Of a DNA stretch of 64,000 bases, positions 27,501 through 35,532 are shown one piece after another. Position 1 is the first letter of the stretch. Each line of letters starts with the position of its first letter. The notes beneath the pieces were generated by a model. It had not been told where the DNA came from, made no database searches, and was given only the letters and a program-made list of their open reading frames with translations. The stretch spans positions 496,001 to 560,000 of the forward strand of contig NZ_OMPD01000014.1 in NCBI RefSeq assembly GCF_900312745.1, given 5' to 3'. Position numbers and translations under genes: made by a program. The DNA comes from Aquimarina sp. AU58 (GTDB lineage Bacteria; Bacteroidota; Bacteroidia; Flavobacteriales; Flavobacteriaceae).

Positions 27501-27767
27501 GAAGGCAAACTATCTACCAAAGTTAGTTTGTTTGATCAAGTAAGTATTGCACCCAATCCAACGAAGGGAGATGTTACGCTTACTCTTCCCAATACTCAAT
27601 TACAAACGATAAATGTGTCGATGTATAATGCATTAGGGACTCAGGTTTCTTCTGGGGAGTATATTATTACTTCGGGACAAGTCATATTGCCTATGAAGCA
27701 ATTACCACAAGGTATTTACTTTGTGTCAATTGATCATAGAGCTACGTTTAAAATTGTGAAACAATAA
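21597..27767 (+). CDS. Giant leucine-rich-repeat surface protein with T9SS sorting domain
   Basis: A 2056-residue secreted protein. After the signal peptide ('YVIVAQ', about residue 20), six modules each begin with a cap like 'YVPDDNFENYLETHD' at residues about 22, 326, 673, 977, 1301 and 1528. Each continues with LRRs of the 'L-x-x-L-x-C-x-x-N-x-L-T-S-L-D-V-S' type and closes with 'NPNLTCIQVDDPTA'-like text. Module 5 has a shortened cap (EEFLENAGYGNG). Residues about 1745-1820 are an HYR/DUF5011-like Ig domain ('GSGYTELGATVDDG'). The end, 'VSIAPNPTKGDVTLTLPN...FKIVKQ', is a T9SS sorting domain. Such proteins are adhesins or binding scaffolds; the ligand is unknown. It follows the YadA-like gene with the same 65-bp upstream element. 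Confidence 0.88.
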   Translation: MNRKLHLTFFLLFSYVIVAQETYVPDDNFENYLETHDADGNVVAVGNASSMGNGIANDNYVTTSRIEGVTDLDISRLLIADATGLGDFAALQNFTCFENSITSIDLSKNTALQTINVGKNSLTSLDLSGNLMLTSLSCSRNEITTLNVSQNTMLETLGCSNNQLSSLDVTNNDALKNLYCYSNPLGSLDVTKNLLLEDLDCVDNQLTVLDVSQNLELQELQVYENSLTSLDVSKNIKLIELYAEYNQLTSLDVSKNVALVDLSCYSNQLTYLNMRNGNNTNLDHRDFDITNNPGLTCVVVDNPTYANTNLTDKDIQTVYNTFCTQTYVPDDNFENYLETHNELGLVVPIGDPTSMGNGIANDNYVGTERIKNDTTLGVSNQGITDFTGLEDFENVERLYTNSNTISNLDLTANTKLIEVSCQSMGLISLNISGLTSLEILRARENNLMAIDLSSNTALHSLNLDDNNFSSIDVSANTALSDFRIRENSLTTLDITNNINLTRLYCGDNSLSSIDVASNTLLETLSCGGNQFATIDVSALTKLTDLSIENTPTLTTLDVSSNINLEDIEVYNNTLLTTLGVSSNTKLIEVYINNTGIATLDFSNSPQLEYVECQNNNTLTSLNFKSGNTSSIDEMYATGNPNLICIQVDDPSASYLNGWDKDATASFSDDCNWTYVPDDNFENYLETHDADGNFVSVGDPTSMGNGIANDNYVKTAQIENVLNLFVAFQGITDFTGIEDFTALETFFCFNNVINTSLDLTSNTNLKRIDGGDMGLTTINVTGLTALERLDIPRNNFTTIDLSTNTALKELIISSNDLTGLDVSNNILLEDLQIHETTLSSIDLSANVNLTRIIASLNQFTALNIENNTLLERLNLSRNPFSSFDVSHLTNLEELNLDETNIASIDISKNSNLVEFKARKIDELVELNAKNGNNSSFTEFEVDDCPNLMCIEVDDPTAGYLSAWVKDATTSFAQYCRFTTIPDDNFEAYLETHNKFGGTVALGSANSLGNGIIDDNLVPTGKIENIQLLTPRNEGIEDFTGVEDFVSLIRLWIDDNVLTNTSLDLTNNTLLKSITVTNMGLTSIDLTGLTVLEGLEAEDNNLTSIDISTNATLEFLNVADNDITNIDVSTNDLTSLTITNNRLGSIDVSTQTNLVSLYCENTNITSLNIENNSLLENLECGANALISLNVTHLTDLFYLSFSNTSIASIDLSNNTNLSRLVCDVTPLSSLDLSNQNTLDDLSCKNSLLEYLNLRSGNNNDLDNVDVTGNPNLTCIRVDDPTASVLTGWLKDAAASYAEFCRLTYVPDDVFEEFLENAGYGNGVVDDYVYTALVEVSEGIVFQNKTASDLTGIEDFRDAWYFVIRNNPNITGVDLSKNVKLTTLSLQNNDLTSIDLSNNILMDKLYIGDNARLGNVDVSTLSVLTTLSVSNTGINTMDISNNPLLRVLNLNDNNFTELDISGYSSIIQLRIANNQLTSLNVANGNNDNFTWFDAQGNPDLTCIKADKVIPLFPDIWEKDATANFAIYCDLTYIADANFENYLETHDADGNVVALGDATSMGNGIANDNQVATLKIASVVTLNIASQNIADLTGIEDFTALESLNCDYNDLTSLDLSNNTSLKVLDAAENEFTSIDVTGYLSLEEVNLRSNSITNLLVDNNPNLKKLKVGKNALTTLDVTACTQLEELAVHQNLLASLDVRNGNNNLITDFFVLYNPNLTCIQVDDPTATYLSSWEKDDIASFSEDCVTPVITLLGDNPQVIELGSGYTELGATVDDGVTNVVIDTSDFQDTVGSYTIRYNATDASGNVAIEVTRTVNVINSCPIVSLPANNFTITTTSETCTDKDNGTIAISAVTVLDYNTTINGVEYSFTSALTVDNLPPGTYPVCIAIEGFASCEQCFEMVIEEAESLTGKTELLAEAGTAKVNVEVTTGTAPYIAKINNKIVGEYTTKNFILDVQHGDELEVSSSIDCEGKLSTKVSLFDQVSIAPNPTKGDVTLTLPNTQLQTINVSMYNALGTQVSSGEYIITSGQVILPMKQLPQGIYFVSIDHRATFKIVKQ

Positions 27768-27974
27768 AGAGAAAACCTTCATTTTTATCATTTCAACTTA
27801 ACTGACCCTAAACCTGGTCCAAAGGTTCAATGTGATCGTAAAGAATAAAGAAATAGGAAATGAAAAGTATGATGATATATAGCCTTAGTAAGATACTGCT
27901 TAAAGAATATTTGGTAGTAAAATAAAGCTTCAGATTTTTTTTAAAGGATTCAAATGTGACTTTTTAAAAAAACG

Positions 27975-27996
27975 GTGTCCTATATTATAAAGACAC
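27975..27996 (+). promoter_or_regulatory. Small inverted repeat before the GIN-domain gene
   Basis: GTGTC and GACAC arms around an AT-only centre (12 nt), 17 bp before the ATG at 28013. A possible operator or -7 region; weak. Confidence 0.3.
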
Positions 27997-28012
27997 TTAA
28001 ACACAAATTGAA

Positions 28013-28852
28013 ATGAGCCTTAAAATAAAAAAATCAATATGTATAGTTGCTTTATTATCCTTTAGTATATCTGTTTTTGCACAAAAAAAACCAAAAATTA
28101 AGGGCAACAGGGTTGTAAAAGAACTTACCAAAGGTATTCCTGAAACATTTAATACTATCGAAATTGATGATGAATTAAAAATAATTTTAAATCAAAATGA
28201 TCAAAATGAATATTACCTAAAAACTGATGAAAACCTAATTGATATCGTTCAGTTTAAAGTAACAGATAGTGTATTAAAAATATATACAACCAATAGAATT
28301 GTGAGAAGTAGAAAACTAGAAATTAGTTTAAATGTAAAAGAGATAGAACATATTATACTTAAAAATAATGCTAAAATAAAAAGTGATAAAAAATTATTTT
28401 CTGAAAAACTATTTATCACTGGTTATGATTCTAGTTATTTGGATTTGAACGTAAAAGTAGATGATGTTAGAATTACTTTATATGATAAAGTGAAAGGGAA
28501 AATCAAAATCAAATCAAAAAACGCAGCAATTACTATGAATGGCAAAACAGACCTTAAAGCGTATGTTATTGCAGATAAAGTAAAAGTTGCCATGACCAAA
28601 GCTGCCGAATTAAGTATGGATGGAGATACAGATTATGCTTCTTTTGATGTTAAAGATTCATCGAAACTTAAGGCAAAAAAAATGAAAACTTCTTCTACAG
28701 ACCTAAATACTTATAATTCTGCAGATGTATATGTATATGCTAAAAGAAATTTAGAGCTTTATGCACAAGGAAAAAGTATAGTGTACGTATATGGTAATCC
28801 CGAATTAGATGTTAAAACCCTTACTGATCGGACTAAAATCATAAAAAAGTAA
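28013..28852 (+). CDS. GIN-domain (DUF2807) secreted protein
   Basis: A 279-residue protein with signal peptide (cleavage after 'SISVFAQ'). 'ETFNTIEIDDELKIILNQND' and the repeating short beta-strand pattern ('LELYAQGKSIVYVYGNPEL' at the end) are those of the head-GIN/DUF2807 family, a right-handed beta-helix-like fold of periplasmic or surface proteins common in Bacteroidota. No enzyme activity is known. Single gene with a terminator 57 bp after the stop. A small inverted repeat precedes it. Confidence 0.8.
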   Translation: MSLKIKKSICIVALLSFSISVFAQKKPKIKGNRVVKELTKGIPETFNTIEIDDELKIILNQNDQNEYYLKTDENLIDIVQFKVTDSVLKIYTTNRIVRSRKLEISLNVKEIEHIILKNNAKIKSDKKLFSEKLFITGYDSSYLDLNVKVDDVRITLYDKVKGKIKIKSKNAAITMNGKTDLKAYVIADKVKVAMTKAAELSMDGDTDYASFDVKDSSKLKAKKMKTSSTDLNTYNSADVYVYAKRNLELYAQGKSIVYVYGNPELDVKTLTDRTKIIKK

Positions 28853-28909
28853 TTAACACTACATTAAATTATTTTTTATTACCAACTATAACTTGACTTG
28901 ACGAAGGAG

Positions 28910-28939
28910 GGTGTTTGATTTATCAGACACCTTTCTTTT
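28910..28939 (+). terminator. Rho-independent terminator after the GIN-domain gene
   Basis: GGTGTTTGAT - TT - ATCAGACACC (10-bp stem with one G-T pair), followed by a T-rich tail (CTTTCTTTT). Confidence 0.8.
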
Positions 28940-29045
28940 GTTTATAGTCGATTATATTTAAACTGTAAATTTATATCCTATTTATGCTGTATTATTGTTG
29001 TTTTTCTTTTCAAGAAACAATACACACGATGTGTCTCTTTATTAT

Positions 29046-29441
29046 TTAAAGAAACAGAGAAGTAATTTCATCTGGGATCCTTGCCGGCCTTAGAGTCTCT
29101 TTATGTAAAAAACACCAACTTGTCTTTGCAGAAACTAATACCTTTTGAGTGGTTGTATTTATAATTTTAGTATGACGCTCACTCCTAACACCTCTATAAT
29201 TATCGATCCAGGTTTGTAGCGTGACTTTATCATTTTCAAAAGCAGGACTATGATATTCTATATAATGATTAAGAACTACCCAAACATAAGTATTCCTAAT
29301 GCCTTCATTGGTTCTGGATTCCCAATGCTTTTTGGCAACATCTTGTACCCATTGTAGATACACTACATTATTTACATGATCCATATCATCTATTGCTGAT
29401 TTTGGAACAGTAAAATGGAATTCAAAAATTTCGGATTTCAT
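29046..29441 (-). CDS. Acyl-CoA thioesterase, 4HBT hotdog family (YbgC/FadM-like)
   Basis: A 131-residue single hotdog domain. 'DMDHVNNVVYLQWVQDVAKKHW' (residues about 19-40) is the 4HBT signature, in which the Asp and the H-x-N-N motif bind and activate the thioester. 'YHSPAFENDKVTLQTWIDNYRGVRSERH' holds the second conserved strand set. It hydrolyses acyl-CoA thioesters in the cytosol; chain length is not readable. It lies 63 bp after mgtE on the minus strand and may be the last gene of that operon. Confidence 0.88.
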   Translation of the reverse strand: MKSEIFEFHFTVPKSAIDDMDHVNNVVYLQWVQDVAKKHWESRTNEGIRNTYVWVVLNHYIEYHSPAFENDKVTLQTWIDNYRGVRSERHTKIINTTTQKVLVSAKTSWCFLHKETLRPARIPDEITSLFL

Positions 29442-29504
29442 GAATAGAAGAGTTGAATAGATTAAAAGTACAACTATTTTAAAATTTGAAAGAAGATTTG
29501 TGAT

Positions 29505-30860
29505 CTAAAACCCTAAAATAAGTTTTGCTATATAAAAGAATAAGAAGATCCCAAAAATATCATTACTGGTTGTAATAAAAGGACCTGTAGCAATTGCAGG
29601 ATCAATACCTCTTTTATCCAGAATAATAGGAACAAAAGTACCGATAAGTGCTGCTACGATAATAACACTCATAAGTGCTGCTGCTATTGTTAAGCTAAAT
29701 GAAATTTCATACTTCATAATAAAACCAAAAACAATAATAAGTAGTGCTAATGCAGAACCATTAATTAAGCTAAGGCTTACTTCTTTTAATAATCGATTTA
29801 ATAAACTTCCTTTTACTACATTATTTGCCAACCCTTGTACTATGATTGCAGAGGATTGAACACCAACATTTCCTGCCATAGCTGCAATTAGCGGAGTATA
29901 GAAAAATAAATCTCTAATTCTTGGATTGGTCATTACACCTTCAAAGCCCTGCATGATGAATACACTTCCTAATCCTCCAAAAAGGCCTAAAATCAACCAG
30001 GGTAATCGTGCTCTGGTAAGCTCCCATACATTATCATCTGCTTCTACATCTTGAGAAATACCCGCAGCTAATTGATAATCTTTCTCAGCCTCATCCTTAA
30101 TAAAATCTACAATATCATCTATAGTTACTCGACCAACCAATACATTTTCTTTGTCTACCACAGGGATGGCTTCAAGATCATATTTTTGCATAATACGAGC
30201 TACTTCTTCTCCTTCGGTATCTACATCTACAGAATCTACTTTTGGAATATATACTTCGCTAATATGAGTTTTTGCAGAGGCAGTAAGTAAATCTTTAAGA
30301 GATAGTCTACCTTTTAACTTTTCATCTTTATCTACAACGTAAATAGAATGTACCCGAGTAACATTTTCTGCCTGTCGTCGCATTTCTTTAACACAACCAG
30401 CTACGGTCCAGGTTTCTTTTACCTTTACTAGTTCTTTAGCCATTAGTCCACCTGCAGTATCTTCATCATAGGTAAGAAGCTCTTTAATATCTTCTGCGCG
30501 TTTTTCATCCTCTATCTCTGCAATTACTTTTTCTGCACGATCATCAGGAAGCTCGGCAACAATATCAGCAGCATCATCAGTATCCATTTCTTCTAACTCT
30601 TCTGCAATCTCTTTTGCAGAAAGGTTTTCAAGAATACGTTCACGAAAATCTTCTTCGAGCTCCATAAGAGCTTCGGATGTTTTTTCGCTATCTAATAATT
30701 TAATAAGGTAGGTAGCTTCAGATAAGCCAAGTTCACTAATGATTTCTGCAACATCAGCAAAATGAATTTCACTAAGCATTTCGCGCAGACGAGTATCACC
30801 TTCTTCACGGATAAGGCGTCGTACCTGTTCGATTAACTCATTAGAAACTTCAAATTGCAT
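29505..30860 (-). CDS. mgtE: Magnesium transporter MgtE
   Basis: A 451-residue Mg2+ channel. The N-terminal superhelical domain (residues 1-130) has repeated 'ISELGLSEATYLIKLLD' and 'DDAADIVAELPDDRAEKVI' units. Two CBS domains follow (about 135-255, with 'DLEAIPVVDKENVLVGRVTIDDI' in the second). Then five transmembrane helices with 'AMAGNVGVQSSAI', the pore-forming segment of the family, and the terminal 'NDIFGIFLFFYIAKLILGF'. The Mg2+-sensing acidic N-domain is complete, so gating by cytosolic Mg2+ is expected. It lies downstream of rsmA (82 bp). Confidence 0.94.
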   Translation of the reverse strand: MQFEVSNELIEQVRRLIREEGDTRLREMLSEIHFADVAEIISELGLSEATYLIKLLDSEKTSEALMELEEDFRERILENLSAKEIAEELEEMDTDDAADIVAELPDDRAEKVIAEIEDEKRAEDIKELLTYDEDTAGGLMAKELVKVKETWTVAGCVKEMRRQAENVTRVHSIYVVDKDEKLKGRLSLKDLLTASAKTHISEVYIPKVDSVDVDTEGEEVARIMQKYDLEAIPVVDKENVLVGRVTIDDIVDFIKDEAEKDYQLAAGISQDVEADDNVWELTRARLPWLILGLFGGLGSVFIMQGFEGVMTNPRIRDLFFYTPLIAAMAGNVGVQSSAIIVQGLANNVVKGSLLNRLLKEVSLSLINGSALALLIIVFGFIMKYEISFSLTIAAALMSVIIVAALIGTFVPIILDKRGIDPAIATGPFITTSNDIFGIFLFFYIAKLILGF

Positions 30861-30942
30861 ATACTCAGTATTTAGTGATCCCCTTCACAAACGCCCACAA
30901 AGATAACCAAAGAATTTAATTGGACTTTATGAGTGTGTTAAA

Positions 30943-31818
30943 TCACTTAACCTGTTGTTTTTCAATTAATAATGTCAATTCTATAAATTGATCAACAGAC
31001 AATTGTTCGGGACGTTTAGTCAGGATTTCTAATGTTTTGATCTCATCATTCAATTCAAAAGTTTTAAGACTATTTCTTAGGGTTTTACGACGTTGTCCAA
31101 AAGCAGTCTTTACGACTCTGAAAAATAATTTTTCATTACAAGGGAGAGAGTATTCATTTTTTCTAATCAATCGCAATACCCCACTATCTACCTTAGGAGG
31201 AGGATTAAAAACATTGGGAGGCACGGTAAATAAATATTCTGCATCATAAAATGCTTGAGTAAGTACCGAAAGAATACCGTATGCTTTACTACCAGCTTTT
31301 TCGCAAATACGTTGGGCAACTTCTTTTTGAAACATCCCCGTAAATTCAGGAATTCGGTCTTTGTTTTCCAATGTTTTAAAAACAATTTGTGTAGAAATAT
31401 TATATGGAAAATTACCCGTTATTGCAAATTGCTCTTTATCGAATATAACATCCAGATTAAATTTCAGAAAATCTGCTTCTATAACCCGAAATGTAGTGTT
31501 TCCTCTTAATGCTTCTGTATGCTCGAGATGAAAATTAGTGTTAAGATATTCGATAGACTCCCTGTCTAGATCCATAGCGATAACATCAATATCTTTTTGA
31601 AGAATATACTTGGTAAGAACTCCCATCCCCGGGCCAATTTCAATAACATTTTTATAGCCTTGCAGAGTAAGGGTATCGCCAATCTTTTTGGCAATATTCT
31701 CATCCTTTAGAAAATGTTGCCCCAGGTGCTTTTTTGCCTTTACCGCAGTTTTTTCGAAAGAAGATATAGGGTTTGAATTGTATTTTTTATTTTTTTTTGG
31801 TTTACCCATTCCGTTCAC
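30943..31818 (-). CDS. rsmA: 16S rRNA (A1518/A1519) dimethyltransferase
   Basis: Dimethylates two adjacent adenosines in helix 45 of 16S rRNA (KsgA). It has '[15 protein letters not shown]' (the family opening), the SAM loop '[14 protein letters not shown]', the acidic '[10 protein letters not shown]', and the catalytic motif 'NFPYNIST' (N-x-P-Y). The C-terminal helical domain contains '[13 protein letters not shown]'. The 291-residue frame starts with a Lys-rich tail. The first ATG (31818) overlaps the DUF4286 gene by 17 bp; ATG 31809, three codons in, would overlap it by 8 bp and is equally likely. Confidence 0.94.
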   Translation of the reverse strand: MNGMGKPKKNKKYNSNPISSFEKTAVKAKKHLGQHFLKDENIAKKIGDTLTLQGYKNVIEIGPGMGVLTKYILQKDIDVIAMDLDRESIEYLNTNFHLEHTEALRGNTTFRVIEADFLKFNLDVIFDKEQFAITGNFPYNISTQIVFKTLENKDRIPEFTGMFQKEVAQRICEKAGSKAYGILSVLTQAFYDAEYLFTVPPNVFNPPPKVDSGVLRLIRKNEYSLPCNEKLFFRVVKTAFGQRRKTLRNSLKTFELNDEIKTLEILTKRPEQLSVDQFIELTLLIEKQQVK

Positions 31819-32116
31819 TTACAATTTCTAACTCTGTTCTAAACGCTACAAATTTACCAGTAAAGCGATTAGATTTTGACCTAAGGCGATCTGCATCCTC
31901 GTTATAGTATTTTTGTAAAGTTTCTTTATTGCTTGTAGTATATTGTACAGAATAGGTGATACCTCCCATTTCTTCTTCTACCAATACCTTGGTCATTAAT
32001 GCTTTACTAAATTTTCCTGTAGAAAGCATATCAGGTATATGCTCTTCTTTCATCCACTCTAACCATTCATCATGGATAGTTTCTTCTATATTTATGGTAA
32101 CGTTATATATGTACAT
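31802..32116 (-). CDS. DUF4286 family protein
   Basis: A 104-residue ferredoxin-like small protein: '[22 protein letters not shown]', then '[20 protein letters not shown]', '[19 protein letters not shown]' and '[11 protein letters not shown]', the Bacteroidota family DUF4286, which resembles dimeric alpha-beta barrel (ABM-like) domains. Function unknown. It overlaps the start of rsmA, a fixed neighbourhood in this phylum, so a link with rRNA methylation or translation is possible but unproven. Confidence 0.82.
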   Translation of the reverse strand: MYIYNVTINIEETIHDEWLEWMKEEHIPDMLSTGKFSKALMTKVLVEEEMGGITYSVQYTTSNKETLQKYYNEDADRLRSKSNRFTGKFVAFRTELEIVSERNG

Positions 32117-32200
32117 GTTTATTATTAATGTTTTTGGAAGTCGTATTTAGTATAATGACCAAGGCGCAAAGTTACAAAGAAGTAAAGAGCTACAGGTGAT

Positions 32201-33988
32201 TTAATTTATAGCATCTCCTCTTAGGGTTCTGTATTTTTTTCGTGCTTCTACAAAATAAATACTATCAGCGTGATTAAAAATTATCTTTTCGTATAATTCT
32301 TTAGCTTTTTCAGGCTCTCCCAGTTCATTCACATAGAGTTCGGCTAGCCAATAATAAGCATCATCAACAAGAATATCATCGTTATAAAATTCGATAATTT
32401 TTAGATAGTTGATTTTAGCCTTTTCGAATTGCTTTTCTTTTTCAAATAGCTTTGCCTGACGTAAAAAAGCTTCATCCTCAATTTTTTCACCTTTATGCTG
32501 AGTTAAAATAATTTCATACATCGTAATTGCGTCCTGATTTTTATTCTGAAAAGCTAATAGATCGGCTTTTGCAAAAATCTTTAAAGCAGTTTGAGTAGAG
32601 TCTTCAAGAGAATTATCACTGATAATTAGACTTAACTCCATGGCATCATTTGCAATCAATTGAGAGGTAGAAGATTTTAGTACATCGAGTTGTGTTTGTG
32701 CCCAAGCGAAATCCCCTTTGTAATAACTGGTTTTTGCGACTTTAAATCTGGCATCTTGTGCTAGGAAATTATTTTTTAAAGCATTTTGCACCTGGGTATA
32801 GTAAATTAACGCCTGATTAAATTTTTGATCCAATACCAGGATATCTGCAATTTTCATTTTTATTCTGGAAGACTGAAACCTTGATAGAGGTTCTCTATCC
32901 AGTATATCTTTTAAAAATAGAATGGCTTCCTGTTTTTTATCCTGATTAAATGCTAGAAAATGTGAATAATCAATTTGTAATCCTATAGTTTCTCTGCCTT
33001 TTCCATATTCCTCAAATACAGTATTATACTGTGCTATAATAGTTTTATGTTCTTTTTTGGAAGCATTATCTACTTTTGCTTTCAGGATGATTTTATGAGC
33101 AGTAAGCTTCATATCTTTTGAAGCAGGCGTTTCTAGAATATAATTTAGAATTTCTACAGCAGATTTAATGTCTTTTTCCGAAATAGCAATTCTGGCCAGA
33201 TCTATAATGCCTTCTGGGCTTTCCTGTTTACGTTTGTATATTGCTTTTTCCTGTATAAATGCTTTTTTAAATTCCTTTTGTTGTACAAAAAGCCAGCTTA
33301 GCATTTCGTTGTATAAGATATCAGGATTCTGCTGAAGTTTTTTAATCAATAATTTTCTAAATATAACATTTGCCTCACTTGTTGGGGTATCTGTTATGTA
33401 GTCACTAAAATTTCGTTGTACAATATTTATATAATTAGGTTGTAATCGTAATAGTGCTAAGTAACTATCGAACATTTTTTCGAGTTTTCCCTGTTCTCCA
33501 TAAATTTTGGCTAATTGTACATTAAAGTTTGCTCTGGGATTATTCTTCATCCCTTTTTCATAAATTAAAGCTGCTTCATCTAACAGGCTATATTTTTCAA
33601 AAGTTTGAGCAAGAGAATAGGCATGATTCGCATTATTGTTATCATAAGTTTCTATAGCCTTATTGTAGTATGTGCGAGCTAGCTCTGTTTTACCTTGTAG
33701 ATCATAATGATGTCCTAATTCGACTAGAATTTGGGCATTATTTGGAACTTTCTCAATTCGCTTTTTTAGAATACCCTCAGCTTTATCAAAATGTTCTAAT
33801 TGTTGGTGAGATTCTACTAACCCTAATAAATAATTAATTCGGTTTGGGTTTTTGGTATATAATTTTTGATAGATAGAAAGTGCTTTTTCGTATTGTCCCT
33901 GCTGAATATAGTTTTTTGCTAACTGCTCCGACTGCGCAATCGTCGAAAACGTAAAGAATAGGGCAATATAGAAAAAGATAAAGCGCAT
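32201..33988 (-). CDS. Secreted or periplasmic TPR-repeat protein
   Basis: A 595-residue protein. Signal peptide 'FFYIALFFTFSTIAQ' (to about 18), then TPR units from end to end: 'AKNYIQQGQYEKALSIYQKLY', 'ARTYYNKAIETY', 'LRQAKLFEKEKQFEKAKINY', 'DAYYWLAELYVNELGEPEKAKELY' and so on. Superhelical scaffold, related in layout to YfgC/BamD-like and tol-pal-like TPR proteins; no catalytic domain. Its start codon lies inside a 13-bp perfect inverted repeat shared with the serS downstream region, which may limit its translation or end serS transcripts. 58 bp downstream of serS. Confidence 0.82.
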   Translation of the reverse strand: MRFIFFYIALFFTFSTIAQSEQLAKNYIQQGQYEKALSIYQKLYTKNPNRINYLLGLVESHQQLEHFDKAEGILKKRIEKVPNNAQILVELGHHYDLQGKTELARTYYNKAIETYDNNNANHAYSLAQTFEKYSLLDEAALIYEKGMKNNPRANFNVQLAKIYGEQGKLEKMFDSYLALLRLQPNYINIVQRNFSDYITDTPTSEANVIFRKLLIKKLQQNPDILYNEMLSWLFVQQKEFKKAFIQEKAIYKRKQESPEGIIDLARIAISEKDIKSAVEILNYILETPASKDMKLTAHKIILKAKVDNASKKEHKTIIAQYNTVFEEYGKGRETIGLQIDYSHFLAFNQDKKQEAILFLKDILDREPLSRFQSSRIKMKIADILVLDQKFNQALIYYTQVQNALKNNFLAQDARFKVAKTSYYKGDFAWAQTQLDVLKSSTSQLIANDAMELSLIISDNSLEDSTQTALKIFAKADLLAFQNKNQDAITMYEIILTQHKGEKIEDEAFLRQAKLFEKEKQFEKAKINYLKIIEFYNDDILVDDAYYWLAELYVNELGEPEKAKELYEKIIFNHADSIYFVEARKKYRTLRGDAIN

Positions 33989-34026
33989 TTTGCAAGTTTT
34001 TTTGTAAAGATAACAAAATGCGCTTT
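33980..34026 (-). promoter_or_regulatory. Inverted repeat that includes the start codon of the TPR gene
   Basis: AAAGCGCATTTTG (33980-33992) and CAAAATGCGCTTT (34014-34026) are exact 13-bp complements with a 21-nt loop. The minus-strand ATG (33986-33988) is within the stem. It could act as a terminator or attenuator of serS, or hide the start codon in the mRNA. Confidence 0.6.
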
Positions 34027-34046
34027 AGTAATATGTTATGGATCCC

Positions 34047-35318
34047 TTAATCTATATATTCAAATCCGCAGTAAGGAACCAGTACTTCGGGGATTTTGAT
34101 ACCATTTGGAGTTTGGTAATTTTCTAATATACCTGCAAGTACCCTGGGTAATGCCAATGAACTTCCATTAAGTGTATGTGCCAATTGATTTTTTCCATTT
34201 GCATCTTTATATCTTAATTTTAAGCGATTAGCTTGATAAGATTCAAAATTAGATACAGAACTAATCTCTAACCAGCGATCCTGTGCTGTCGAGAAAACTT
34301 CAAAATCATATGTTAGTGCAGAAGTAAATCCAATATCTCCACCACAAAGGCGTAGTATACGATACGGTAATTGTAAATCGTTAAGAATCCCTTTTATATG
34401 ATCTACCATTCCATCAAGTGCCTTGTACGAATTTTCAGGGGTCTCGACACGTACAATTTCTACTTTGTCAAATTGATGCAATCGATTTAATCCACGTACA
34501 TGTGCACCATAAGAACCTGCCTCACGTCTAAAACATGGAGTATATCCTGTACAGCAAATAGGAAGATCGCTTTCCTGTAGTAGCTCATCTCTAAACATAT
34601 TGGTTACAGGAACCTCTGCAGTAGGAATAAGATATAAATCATCGCCGGTTACATGATACATTTGTCCTTCTTTATCCGGTAATTGCCCCGTACCATATCC
34701 CGATGCTTCATTAACAAGATGAGGTACCTGAAACTCTTTATACCCAGCATCAGTATTTTTATCCAAAAAATAACTAATCAAAGCACGTTGTAATCGAGCA
34801 CCTTTTCCTTTATACACAGGAAAACCAGCCCCCGTTATTTTTACACCCAATTCAAAATCAATAATGTCATATTTTTTGGCAAGTTCCCAATGAGGTAATG
34901 CACCTTCTTCTAAAACAGGAATATCACCTTCACGAAAAACCTCTTCATTATCTTCATCACTTTGACCATTAGGAACAGAATCATGAGGAACATTTGGGAT
35001 TGTATATAATAATTGTATTAATTTCTCCTGGATATCGGTGAGCTCTGTTGATAGTTGCTTAGAACCTTCTTTAAGTTGTGCAGTTTTCTCTTTTAGCAGA
35101 TTTGCTTTTTGCTGTTCACCGTTTTTAAACAGTAGCCCTATTTCTTTAGAGAATTTATTAGAGTCTGCTAGAGTATTGTCTAATTTGGTCTGTGTGGCAC
35201 GTCGACTTTCATCCAAGCCAATAATTTCTTCTAAAACAGCAGCCGCGTCAAAATTCCTTTTTGTCAAAGCTTTTATATACGCTTCTTTGTTTGCTATGAT
35301 GTTTTGTACTACTAACAT
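34047..35318 (-). CDS. serS: Seryl-tRNA synthetase
   Basis: Charges tRNA-Ser. The 423-residue class II synthetase has the N-terminal antiparallel coiled coil that grips the long variable arm (residues about 25-105, rich in Lys/Glu/Leu). Then motif 1 'GARLQRALISYFLDKN', 'YLIPTAEVPVTNM' (serine site), motif 2 'CFRREAGSYGAHVRGLNR' and motif 3 'LNGSSLALPRVLAGILENYQ'. All the catalytic blocks are present. Lone ATG start; a structured non-coding repeat element ends about 10 bp before it, inside its likely 5' UTR. Confidence 0.95.
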   Translation of the reverse strand: MLVVQNIIANKEAYIKALTKRNFDAAAVLEEIIGLDESRRATQTKLDNTLADSNKFSKEIGLLFKNGEQQKANLLKEKTAQLKEGSKQLSTELTDIQEKLIQLLYTIPNVPHDSVPNGQSDEDNEEVFREGDIPVLEEGALPHWELAKKYDIIDFELGVKITGAGFPVYKGKGARLQRALISYFLDKNTDAGYKEFQVPHLVNEASGYGTGQLPDKEGQMYHVTGDDLYLIPTAEVPVTNMFRDELLQESDLPICCTGYTPCFRREAGSYGAHVRGLNRLHQFDKVEIVRVETPENSYKALDGMVDHIKGILNDLQLPYRILRLCGGDIGFTSALTYDFEVFSTAQDRWLEISSVSNFESYQANRLKLRYKDANGKNQLAHTLNGSSLALPRVLAGILENYQTPNGIKIPEVLVPYCGFEYID

Positions 35319-35326
35319 GATATCTT

Positions 35327-35439
35327 TTTTGGGCGATTTCCGGGCTATTCGTTATATCTTTTTCTTGATCATCCTCAAAACCTATTCAAGGACCTTAATA
35401 ATCAAGAAAAAGGATGCCACTACTATCCCTATCGCAATG
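35327..35439 (-). ncRNA. Structured intergenic element, copy A (Flavobacteria repeat or RNA motif)
   Basis: On the minus strand it reads TTGCGATAGGGATAGTAGTG, then GCATCCTTTTT, a hairpin region, AAAAAGATA, and AATAGCCCGG...CGCCC. The same ordered blocks occur at 40866-40984. GGAT/ATCC and CTTTTT/AAAAAG pair. It may be a Flavo-1-like RNA or a REP-type repeat; the covariance model was not run. It ends 8-12 bp before serS. Confidence 0.55.
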
Positions 35440-35532
35440 AAGGAGCAAATTTAAAGAAAAGTGGGGTTTTAGATTGTAGTTCTATAGTGAATTTTAAGAA
35501 ATTTATTTAAACCTATTTGCGAGTATAAAAAT

